Of a stretch of 30,273 nt of DNA, positions 23,451 through 30,273 are shown piece by piece. A program made the translations under genes and the position numbers. The notes under the pieces are model-generated. The model was not told the DNA's origin. It did not search any database and worked only from the letters and a program-made list of their open reading frames with translations. Origin of the DNA: RGIG4034 sp045628945 (GTDB lineage: Bacteria; Bacillota; Clostridia; Lachnospirales; Lachnospiraceae). The stretch lies in contig JAZQQG010000002.1 in the NCBI GenBank assembly GCA_045628945.1, positions 1 to 30,273 on the forward strand. The letters run 5' to 3'. The stretch's first letter is position 1; each line of letters starts with the position of its first letter.

Positions 23451-24989
23451 TCAGTTGCTTAGCTTCACTACAATGACACCGTCGCGTTCCAGGATGGACC
23501 CCTCTTTGGGCCAGACCGGCATATCCGCACAGTTCAGGTAAGCATCGTGACACTGAACGATGGTGGCTCTGGTGTAATCGGCGCCTAACATATTGAAATA
23601 GCCGATGATTCTTCCGGTGCTGCCGGAATAGAAGCCTTCTTCGGTGGCTCCGAGTTCAAATACGGAGAAGCAAACGTAGGTTGCGGCATCCTCTAAGGTA
23701 TAGCAGGCAGCGTTGGTTTTGGCTTTACGGCTGCCTAAAAAGACAACGGGAAGGGATTCGTCATCGGCGATCTGGTCGATATCATGAATCAGCTGATGCG
23801 CAGTGGCCTGATCGTTTTCCCCAATGACCTGTCTGGTATAGAATAAGCGCATCAACGGCATCGTCTGAAGGATAAGCATTACAATACCTGTTGCAAGGAG
23901 AAGCACTCGGAGTGGAGTGCTCTTTTTTTGCGCAAAATAGCGGGAATAGGCAAGCCACAGCACCGCTCCGGTAAAGGGAAGCATAATCATGGTTCTGTAG
24001 GCGGAGGGAGTACCGATGGCAACGTTTAAGGCAAAGGGAGAAAAAATCATGCCAAGGAGTGCGAGAACCATCCAGGTACTGCGATGTTCTTTTCTGCGAA
24101 GAATGAAGAACAGAAATACCAGGCCGAACAGGAACATAAGCAGTAAGGACTTGGTGTAGAAAAGATTCATACCCAGGAGCACCTGCTTCATATGGGAAAG
24201 CAACAATCGGGCAATCGCAAGAATCCCTTCTCTGCCCCAGAAAACCTGGTCGGTCAGGTAGTTACTCTTGGGAAACAGATTTCGGATGAGTTCATAGAGC
24301 ACCAGCGCAATAGCAAAATGTCCGCAGGAGAGAAGGACGCATTTGCCCGGCTTCATTTCCTTGTTTTCAAGCAGCATAAATAAGAAAATCGCAACATAGT
24401 AGCAGATTGCAAGATTTACCATGCTCTGGTAGACGCCGAAGGCCACTACGAGGAACCCATCGGAAAGAATAAAAGCGAAGAGATTGCGGGTACGTAAAAA
24501 AGAATAGAAATACCAGCCCGCCAGGGTGACAAGCATCATTCCCATTACGACCTCACAGGCCTGGAACTGGAATAAGAACTGTTCCCCGTAAATCGGATAG
24601 ACAATATAGAGCAGGGAAAAGAGAATTGCTTCAACAGTCCCTACATTCCCTGTAATCTGATGGAAAAGTGCAACGGTCATTCCGGCGCATAAGTACAGGG
24701 TAACCATCAGAAGAATTGCTTCAAAGAAGGGATTGTACCGGGCGAGTCCGCAAAGCTGTTTTAATAAGACCAGACCGAAACGTCCGATTTCGTTCCAATT
24801 GTACATATGTCCCGGCGCATTGATGATGATTTCGCTGTCCACATAGTAGTAGGGCGACACGGCGTGCTGCCAGTAGACCAACAGAATTGCGGGAATCATA
24901 ATCACGCTGTACCAGGGGTGTGTTTTGATCCACTGACCGTAGACGGACCAACCGGCACCCAGTTCTTTTAAGCTTGCTTTTTTCTTCAT
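23451..24989 (-). CDS. GtrII-like membrane glucosyltransferase
   Basis: The 512-residue protein has about ten membrane segments and an outer loop with YYYVDSEIIINAPGHMYNWNEIGRFG, which resembles the GtrII glucosyltransferase family that adds glucose to surface polysaccharides from a lipid-linked donor. The C-terminal 100 residues are soluble and probably outside. TAGGAG with eight-base spacing sets the ATG at 24989; an earlier ATG at 25022 lies inside the preceding gene and lacks a binding site. It follows the ECF-like gene by 22 bp and probably forms an operon with it. The acceptor is unknown. Confidence 0.8.
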   Translation of the reverse strand: MKKKASLKELGAGWSVYGQWIKTHPWYSVIMIPAILLVYWQHAVSPYYYVDSEIIINAPGHMYNWNEIGRFGLVLLKQLCGLARYNPFFEAILLMVTLYLCAGMTVALFHQITGNVGTVEAILFSLLYIVYPIYGEQFLFQFQACEVVMGMMLVTLAGWYFYSFLRTRNLFAFILSDGFLVVAFGVYQSMVNLAICYYVAIFLFMLLENKEMKPGKCVLLSCGHFAIALVLYELIRNLFPKSNYLTDQVFWGREGILAIARLLLSHMKQVLLGMNLFYTKSLLLMFLFGLVFLFFILRRKEHRSTWMVLALLGMIFSPFALNVAIGTPSAYRTMIMLPFTGAVLWLAYSRYFAQKKSTPLRVLLLATGIVMLILQTMPLMRLFYTRQVIGENDQATAHQLIHDIDQIADDESLPVVFLGSRKAKTNAACYTLEDAATYVCFSVFELGATEEGFYSGSTGRIIGYFNMLGADYTRATIVQCHDAYLNCADMPVWPKEGSILERDGVIVVKLSN

Positions 24990-25011
24990 AAGAGTACTCC
25001 TACCGAATCGT

Positions 25012-25557
25012 TTATTGTTCATTTCGAATGACCTTTTTCAAGGGAAGGAACAGAATCAGTGCATAGGCACAACCCACCAGCGCGGCATACAGCTGCAGGA
25101 ACGAGAAGTTGTAACGGAAAAGATCTATTTTTTTCAACATCTTATCCGGGAGGTAATTCGGAAGCAGAATATAGCCGATGGCCAGACCCATGAAGAGGGC
25201 CTTAAATCCCGCACCGAGAAGCAGACCGACATAGGCAAAAAAGTTTTTCTTGGAAGGTGCTTTGCAGACGCATACCGCCACAAGCAGAATCATGTTGCCT
25301 GCCATAATGCAGGGAACAACGGCGGGAACTGCCTGCGTAATCGGGGACGGTGCCAGAAAATAGGAGGCAATCGGGGCCAGAACACATAAGACTGCGCCGT
25401 AGCCAAGACCACAGAACCATCCGCTGAGAATGATGCAGGTGTTTACGATGGCGCCGGTCACGAAGATAATCATGAGGTTGCCGGCCGACTTCAGAAAAAT
25501 ACTTACGATGCATAGCGCGAGAAGCGCTGCGGTGGTTACCATTTTCTTAACATTCAT
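25012..25557 (-). CDS. Small membrane protein, ECF S-component-like
   Basis: The 181-residue hydrophobic protein has about six membrane segments and the size and pattern of the substrate-binding S subunit of ECF vitamin transporters: a basic start MNVKKMVTTAALLAL, and a middle block SGWFCGLGYGAVLCVLAPIASYFLAP with small residues as in many S components. No ATPase or T subunit is nearby, so it would use shared ones. AAGGAATCC lies before the ATG at 25557; the frame upstream to 25620 lacks a binding site. The vitamin or other ligand cannot be told. An unrelated small membrane protein is possible. Confidence 0.6.
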   Translation of the reverse strand: MNVKKMVTTAALLALCIVSIFLKSAGNLMIIFVTGAIVNTCIILSGWFCGLGYGAVLCVLAPIASYFLAPSPITQAVPAVVPCIMAGNMILLVAVCVCKAPSKKNFFAYVGLLLGAGFKALFMGLAIGYILLPNYLPDKMLKKIDLFRYNFSFLQLYAALVGCAYALILFLPLKKVIRNEQ

Positions 25558-25676
25558 ATGGAAGGATTCCTTTCGGGATAAAATGTGAATCGTGAAGAAC
25601 ATCCGATTTGTTTTTTTCACAAAAGAGTATATCTCATATGAGGTAAAAATGGAAACAATTCTTGCGGAAAAACTTT

Positions 25677-25705
25677 TTGCATTTATAGGGATGCTGTGCT
25701 ATAAT
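25677..25705 (+). promoter_or_regulatory. Promoter of the tig gene
   Basis: TTGCAT (25677-25682) and TATAAT (25700-25705) are 17 bp apart, with TG at 25697-25698 as an extended -10. It lies about 55 bp ahead of the trigger-factor start at 25761 and is one of the strongest promoters in the window. Confidence 0.88.
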
Positions 25706-25760
25706 CGTATAGCATTGTGGGTTAAAATGCCCATGAAGAATCTTAGGAGGATATATTGTA

Positions 25761-27194
25761 ATGAGTTGTAAGGTTGAGAAGTTAGAAAAGAACATGGCTA
25801 AGCTTACGATTGAGGCGACCGCTGAGCAGTTCGCGGCAGCAATCGAGAAAGCTTACCAGAAGAATAAAGGTAAGATTGCCGTTTCCGGTTTCCGTAAGGG
25901 TAAGGCTCCTCGTCAGATTATCGAGAAGATGTACGGCAAGGAAGTATTCTATGAGGATGCAGCAAACGAGCTGATTCCCGATGCCTATGCAGATGCAGTT
26001 GCCGAGTGCGGTGAGGAGGTTGTATCCCAGCCTGCCATCGATGTCATTCAGTTAGAGGCCGGCAAGCCTTTCATCTTCACTGCTACCGTAGCACTGAAGC
26101 CTGAAGTTACCCTTGGTAAGTACAAGGGAATCGCTGTTGAGAAGCAGGATCGTACCGTAAGCGATGCTGAGGTGGATGCTGAGCTTGAGAAGCAGCGCGA
26201 GCAGAACTCCAGAATGGTAACCGTAGAGCGCGAAGCGAAGAAGGGTGATACCGCAGTGATCAACTTCGAAGGATTTGTTGACGGCGTGGCATTCGACGGT
26301 GGTAAGGGTGAGAACTACAGTCTTGAGTTAGGTTCCCATTCCTTTATCGATACCTTCGAGGATCAGTTAATCGGTAAGAAGGCCGGTGAGGATGTAGATG
26401 TTAACGTTACCTTCCCTGAGGATTATCAGGCATCCGAGCTTGCAGGCAAGCCCGCACTGTTCAAGGTTAACGTATTGGAAGTAAAGGAGAAGGAGTTACC
26501 CGCACTGGATGATGAGTTCGCAAGTGAGGTATCCGACTACAATACTTTAGCTGAGTATAAGGAAGACATCCGCAAGGAGTTAACCGAGAAAAAGGATAAG
26601 GCTGCCAAGGAAGCAATCGAGAGCGCTGTAATTGAAGCAATCGTCGCAGATGCAAAGATGGAGATTCCCGATGCAATGGTAGAGACCGAGCAGAAGCAGA
26701 TGATTCAGGACTACGCACAGCGTCTTCAGATGCAGGGTCTGTCCTTAGAGCAGTACTTCCAGTTTACCGGTATGACCATGGCGAATATGATGGATCAGAC
26801 CAAGAAGTCCGCTTTGATGAGAATTCAGTCCAGACTGGTTCTTGAGGCAGTAGTAAAGGCTGAGAATATTACCGTATCCGATGAGGAGTATGCTGCAGAG
26901 ATTAAGCGTCTTGCAGATGCTTACCAGATGGAAGAGGAGAAGGTTAAGGAGATTATCGGCGAGAAGGAAGCTTCCGAGATCAAGTTGGATCTTGCAATCT
27001 CCAAGGCTGTTGAACTTGTAGTAAAGGAAGCAAGCGAGACTGCAGCAAAGAAGGCTCCCGCGAAGAAGGCTGCTGAGAAGGCAGAGGACGGCGAGAAGAA
27101 GGCTCCCGCGAAGAAGGCTCCTGCAAAGAAGGCAGAAGACGGCGAGAAGAAGCCTGCTGCGAAGAAGACTGCAGCAAAGAAAACCGAAGAATAA
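25761..27194 (+). CDS. tig: Trigger factor with Lys/Ala-rich C-terminal tail
   Basis: The 477-residue ribosome-bound chaperone and peptidyl-prolyl isomerase folds new chains at the exit tunnel. The N-terminal ribosome-docking signature is GFRKGKAPR; the FKBP-like isomerase domain covers about 150-245 (GDTAVINFEGFVDG to LFKVNVLEVKEKELP); the helical chaperone arms follow. After residue 427 comes a 50-residue tail of KKAPAKKA and AEDGEKK repeats, not part of the usual fold, where the family normally ends. AGGAGG (25745-25750) sets the ATG. It heads the tig-clpP-clpX-lon block, linking folding to proteolysis. Confidence 0.97.
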   Translation: MSCKVEKLEKNMAKLTIEATAEQFAAAIEKAYQKNKGKIAVSGFRKGKAPRQIIEKMYGKEVFYEDAANELIPDAYADAVAECGEEVVSQPAIDVIQLEAGKPFIFTATVALKPEVTLGKYKGIAVEKQDRTVSDAEVDAELEKQREQNSRMVTVEREAKKGDTAVINFEGFVDGVAFDGGKGENYSLELGSHSFIDTFEDQLIGKKAGEDVDVNVTFPEDYQASELAGKPALFKVNVLEVKEKELPALDDEFASEVSDYNTLAEYKEDIRKELTEKKDKAAKEAIESAVIEAIVADAKMEIPDAMVETEQKQMIQDYAQRLQMQGLSLEQYFQFTGMTMANMMDQTKKSALMRIQSRLVLEAVVKAENITVSDEEYAAEIKRLADAYQMEEEKVKEIIGEKEASEIKLDLAISKAVELVVKEASETAAKKAPAKKAAEKAEDGEKKAPAKKAPAKKAEDGEKKPAAKKTAAKKTEE

Positions 27195-27268
27195 TTCTTA
27201 AAGAGAGTATTATTGGACATCTATGAGAGTATTCTTTAGATATGAATGAGACGAAAGGGGACAAGAGT

Positions 27269-27859
27269 ATGAGTTTAGTACCGTATGTCATTGAACAGAC
27301 CAGTCGTGGAGAGCGCTCCTACGATATTTATTCCAGATTACTGAAGGATCGTATCATCTTTTTAGGTGAAGAGGTTACGGATGTATCTGCAAGCGTTGTA
27401 GTTGCACAGCTGCTTTTCCTGGAGGCAGAGGATCCCGATAAGGATATCCAGCTCTACATCAACTCCCCCGGCGGCTCGGTAACCGCAGGTCTTGCAATCT
27501 ATGATACGATGCAGTACATCAAGTGCGATGTTGCAACCATCTGTATCGGCATGGCAGCCAGCATGGGTTCCTTCCTGTTGGCGGGCGGTGCCAAGGGGAA
27601 GCGTATGGCGCTTCCGAATTCCGAGATCCTGATTCATCAGCCTCTTGGCGGAGCACAGGGCCAGGCTACCGAGATTGAGATCGCTGCGAAGCATATTGCT
27701 TCTACCAAGGAGAAGTTGAATACCATCCTGGCAGAGCGTACCGGCCAGTCGATTGAGAAGATTTATGCCGATACCGATCGTGATAACTGGATGAGTGCCG
27801 AGGAAGCGCTTGCTTACGGCCTGATCGATAAGGTAATTACGAAGAGAGACGGCGAATAA
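27269..27859 (+). CDS. clpP: ATP-dependent Clp protease proteolytic subunit
   Basis: The 196-residue serine protease forms the barrel that degrades proteins unfolded by ClpX or ClpA/C. The catalytic triad is visible: Ser98 in GMAASMGS, His123 in LIHQPLGG and Asp172 in DTDRDNW. Length is standard. The ATG at 27269 gives the typical MSLVPYVIEQT start and has AAAGGGGA in front; an ATG at 27242 would add nine residues not found in the family. The gene lies 74 bp behind tig and 44 bp ahead of clpX. Confidence 0.98.
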   Translation: MSLVPYVIEQTSRGERSYDIYSRLLKDRIIFLGEEVTDVSASVVVAQLLFLEAEDPDKDIQLYINSPGGSVTAGLAIYDTMQYIKCDVATICIGMAASMGSFLLAGGAKGKRMALPNSEILIHQPLGGAQGQATEIEIAAKHIASTKEKLNTILAERTGQSIEKIYADTDRDNWMSAEEALAYGLIDKVITKRDGE

Positions 27860-27862
27860 GGA

Positions 27863-27887
27863 CTTTCGATACGAAAGGTTCTTTTTT
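27863..27887 (+). terminator. Weak hairpin with T-run between clpP and clpX
   Basis: CTTTCG (27863-27868) and CGAAAG (27872-27877) enclose a 3-base loop, followed by GTTCTTTTTT. The stem is short, so it may cause only partial termination and set clpX below clpP in amount. The T-run lies just before the clpX binding site. Confidence 0.45.
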
Positions 27888-27903
27888 GAAGGAAAGGATA
27901 AAC

Positions 27904-29157
27904 ATGTCAACCAAGAAACCGACGGATATAACTGAAATGACCTGTTCTTTTTGTGGCAAGAGCCAGAAGGATGTTCGCAAGATGGTTTCCGGACCGAAGG
28001 GAGTCAATATTTGCGATAGCTGTATTGATATATGCAATGACATTCTTGCAGAAGAATTGGACGATGCCGAGATGGAACGCGGAACGGTTGGAGAAGAGGG
28101 AATTAACCTTCTGAAGCCGGTTGAGATCAAGGAATTCCTGGACCAGTATGTAATCGGTCAGGAAGAAGCCAAAAAAGTATTGTCTGTAGCAGTATACAAT
28201 CATTACAAGCGTATCACCTCCGAAGATAACGGCGACGGCGTGGAACTGCAGAAGAGTAATATTCTGATGTTGGGGCCTACCGGATCCGGTAAGACGTATC
28301 TTGCGCAGACTTTGGCTAAGATTATCAACGTACCGTTTGCGATTGCAGATGCCACGACGCTTACCGAGGCCGGTTATGTCGGTGAAGATGTTGAGAATAT
28401 TCTTTTGAAATTGATTCAGGCTGCGGATTATGACATTGAGCGTGCGCAGCTGGGTATTGTCTATATCGATGAGATCGATAAGATTACCAAGAAGAGTGAG
28501 AATGTCTCCATTACCCGTGATGTATCGGGCGAAGGCGTTCAGCAGGCTCTGCTTAAGATTGTCGAGGGTACGGTTGCTTCAGTTCCTCCTCAGGGTGGAA
28601 GAAAGCATCCTCATCAGGAATTGATTCCCATTGATACGACGAACATTCTGTTCATCCTCGGTGGTGCCTTTGACGGTCTTGAGAAGATTATTCAGACCCG
28701 TCTCGATCGTAAGAGCATCGGCTTTAATGCTGAGATCGTCGATAAGAGCGAGAAGGCGTTGGATGAGTTACTGCAGGAGGTAACGGCGCAGGATCTTGTG
28801 AAGTTTGGTTTGATTCCCGAGTTCGTAGGCCGTGTACCGATTAATGTCTCTTTGAAGGGCTTGGACGAGGAAGCACTGGTTCGTATTCTTACTGAGCCGA
28901 AATGTGCTCTTGTCAAGCAGTATAAGAAGTTATTTGCCTACGATGGCGTCGAACTCGAATTCGAGGAGGATGCTGTTCGGGAGATTGCCCGACTGGCGAA
29001 CGAGCGTAAGACCGGTGCCCGTGGACTTCGTTCCATTATGGAGAAGGCGATGATGGATATTATGTATCGCATTCCCTCGGATGAGTCCATTGCAAAGTGC
29101 ATCATTACCAAGGACGTTGTATTGGGCAAGGGCGAGCCGATTGTTGAGACGGTGTAG
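27904..29157 (+). CDS. clpX: ClpX ATPase, substrate-unfolding subunit of ClpXP
   Basis: The 417-residue AAA+ unfoldase picks and feeds substrates to ClpP. The N-terminal zinc-binding domain shows CSFCGK and CDSCIDIC; the AAA+ core has Walker A GPTGSGKT, Walker B IVYIDEIDK, the pore-loop region GYVGEDVE and arginine-finger/sensor blocks such as LIPEFVGRVP and GARGLRSIME. The ClpP-contact loop is likely in the stretch before LDRKSIGF. The ATG at 27904 follows AAGGAAAGGA; the TTG at 27886 is less likely. An intrinsic terminator follows, ahead of lon. Confidence 0.98.
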   Translation: MSTKKPTDITEMTCSFCGKSQKDVRKMVSGPKGVNICDSCIDICNDILAEELDDAEMERGTVGEEGINLLKPVEIKEFLDQYVIGQEEAKKVLSVAVYNHYKRITSEDNGDGVELQKSNILMLGPTGSGKTYLAQTLAKIINVPFAIADATTLTEAGYVGEDVENILLKLIQAADYDIERAQLGIVYIDEIDKITKKSENVSITRDVSGEGVQQALLKIVEGTVASVPPQGGRKHPHQELIPIDTTNILFILGGAFDGLEKIIQTRLDRKSIGFNAEIVDKSEKALDELLQEVTAQDLVKFGLIPEFVGRVPINVSLKGLDEEALVRILTEPKCALVKQYKKLFAYDGVELEFEEDAVREIARLANERKTGARGLRSIMEKAMMDIMYRIPSDESIAKCIITKDVVLGKGEPIVETV

Positions 29158-29202
29158 GCTGGATAGAGAGATTGGCTTGACCATAATTAGATATGTACTG
29201 GT

Positions 29203-29231
29203 AAGAGCCGGAGATCCTCCGGCTCTTTTTT
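29203..29231 (+). terminator. Intrinsic terminator between clpX and lon
   Basis: AAGAGCCGGAG (29203-29213) and CTCCGGCTCTT (29217-29227) form an 11-bp stem with a 3-base loop, and the T-run continues to 29231. It ends tig-clpP-clpX. No separate lon promoter is obvious in the 20 bp that follow, so lon may depend on read-through or on a promoter at the end of clpX. Confidence 0.92.
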
Positions 29232-29249
29232 CCAATAGGAGTTTGCTGC

Positions 29250-30273
29250 ATGAGTGAAGAAAACAAGGATTTGATGGAAGCATTGGAGAGTGCCGAGAAG
29301 GCGGTGGAAGCGAAGGATTCACTTTTACCTGCGATTGCACTTCGGGCTCTCAACGTATTTCCGGGACTGGTCATCCACTTTGATATCAGTCGTGAGAAGT
29401 CTATTGCTGCCTTGGAGCAGGCAATGCTTACGGATGAGAAAGTATTCCTGGTGGCACAGCGAGATCCCAATGTTGAGGATCCCACTGCCAAGGATGTATA
29501 TACAGTCGGAACCATTGCGGTGGTTCGTCAGCTCTCCCGCATTCCGAACGAGGATGTAGTTCGCGTGCTTGTCGAGGGGCTGCAGGATGCTAAATTGCTT
29601 GGCTTTACAGAGCGTACAGAGTATCTGGAGGCGCAATTGCAACCGAATGAGAGTGAGGAACTCGTGGATTCGGTGGCTTTAGAGGCAATGGAGAAGCATT
29701 TGGAGGATCTGTTGGTTACCTATGGGGCACATTTTCCGAAAGTAACGAAGAGCATCGGCATTCATAAGCCGGAGGTCATGAAATATGATGCGGCCTTCTT
29801 AAATCATGTTATTTTCCTGATTCTGTCAAATCTTCCGGTAGAATATGATGCCAAGCAGACCGTTTTGGAGGCAACCTCCATCACCGAGCGTTATGAGGCA
29901 ATGTCCGCTCTTCTTTTGAAGGAGACGGATGTGGCCAAAATTCGTGATGAACTGGCAGAGAAGATGAAGAGTCGCGTAGACAAACATCAGCGTGAATACA
30001 TTCTTCGGGAGCAGATGCAGTTCATTCGGGATGAACTTGGGGATTCCGAGGATTACTCCGACACGAAGCAGTTTGAGGAAGGCCTTGCGAAGCTTAAGGC
30101 TTCGGCAGAGGTAAAGGAGAAGATTAAAAAAGAAATTGCCCGCTTCAAGGCAGTTGCCGCCAGCCATTCCGAGGCGGCTGTGGAGCGTGGTTATATTGAG
30201 ACCCTGTTAGAACTTCCCTGGGATAAGATGTCAAAGGATAACAACGACATTCTTCATGCCATGGAAGTGCTGG
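29250..30273 (+). CDS. lon: Lon protease, N-terminal part (cut by window end)
   Basis: The open frame runs off the window after 341 codons. It shows the Lon N-terminal substrate-binding domain: LLPAIALRALNVFPGLVIHFDISREKSI, then the coiled-coil region around REYILREQMQFIRDELGD and the LELPWDKMSKDN linker that precedes the AAA+ domain. The ATPase and Ser-Lys protease parts lie beyond 30273. TAGGAG (29235-29240) sets the ATG at 29250. Lon is a soluble ATP-driven protease for damaged and regulatory proteins and completes the tig-clpP-clpX-lon order common in clostridia. Confidence 0.96.
   Translation, partial: MSEENKDLMEALESAEKAVEAKDSLLPAIALRALNVFPGLVIHFDISREKSIAALEQAMLTDEKVFLVAQRDPNVEDPTAKDVYTVGTIAVVRQLSRIPNEDVVRVLVEGLQDAKLLGFTERTEYLEAQLQPNESEELVDSVALEAMEKHLEDLLVTYGAHFPKVTKSIGIHKPEVMKYDAAFLNHVIFLILSNLPVEYDAKQTVLEATSITERYEAMSALLLKETDVAKIRDELAEKMKSRVDKHQREYILREQMQFIRDELGDSEDYSDTKQFEEGLAKLKASAEVKEKIKKEIARFKAVAASHSEAAVERGYIETLLELPWDKMSKDNNDILHAMEVL

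Noticed and set aside
27203..27233. Direct repeat GAGAGTATT twice between tig and clpP
   Set aside because: Only nine bases in A/T-rich DNA with no promoter or hairpin nearby; chance is likely.

Overview
This window looks like the chromosome of a Gram-positive anaerobe of the class Clostridia, most likely family Lachnospiraceae. The grounds are the tig-clpP-clpX-lon order, strong AGGAGG-type ribosome binding sites, TGnTATAAT extended -10 promoters, single-pass and polytopic surface proteins with no outer-membrane genes, and clostridial-type glycogen phosphorylase and MalQ. No gene here fixes the genus. The DNA is densely coded: no gap without a gene exceeds 300 bp, and I see no insertion sequence, prophage or CRISPR array.

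Layout. (1) 39-653: six tRNA genes (Pro, Gly, Arg, His, Gln, Lys). They are followed without an obvious new promoter by a stand-alone HPt phosphotransfer protein and a MATE transporter, then a seventh tRNA (Leu), all on the + strand. (2) 2594-8982: a membrane HD-GYP phosphodiesterase whose outer domain looks like a carbohydrate-binding module; a LacI-family repressor; and a glgP-malQ glycogen/maltodextrin operon. The repressor gene and the glgP promoter carry nearly identical palindromic operators, which suggests a local sugar-control circuit. (3) 9019-9987: an alpha/beta hydrolase, convergent with (4) a minus-strand group, 13565 down to 9984: a transmembrane TIR protein with an outer DUF6273-like domain, a CgeB/DUF3880-like glycosyltransferase, and a membrane Tim44-like/zinc-ribbon protein. 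(5) 13700-17741: a + strand surface-glycan operon (GT39-like membrane glycosyltransferase, MBOAT O-acyltransferase, SGNH-type partner). (6) 20143 down to 17820: two translationally coupled, membrane-anchored extracytoplasmic proteins, one a zinc metallopeptidase. (7) 20272-25557: a GT4 glycosyltransferase, a CYTH phosphatase-like protein, a DJ-1/PfpI protein with an ArsP_2-like metal exporter, a GtrII-like glucosyltransferase and a small ECF S-component-like membrane protein. (8) 25677 to the end: trigger factor with a histone-H1-like Lys/Ala tail, ClpP, ClpX and the start of Lon, the cell's protein folding and degradation block.

The most unusual items are the TIR-TM-DUF6273 operon with an operator-like palindrome at its start, the CBM2-like HD-GYP sensor, the matched LacI-type operators, the terminator built from the 3' end of tRNA-Gln, and the trigger-factor tail. 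All functional statements rest on reading motifs by eye; no database search was run.
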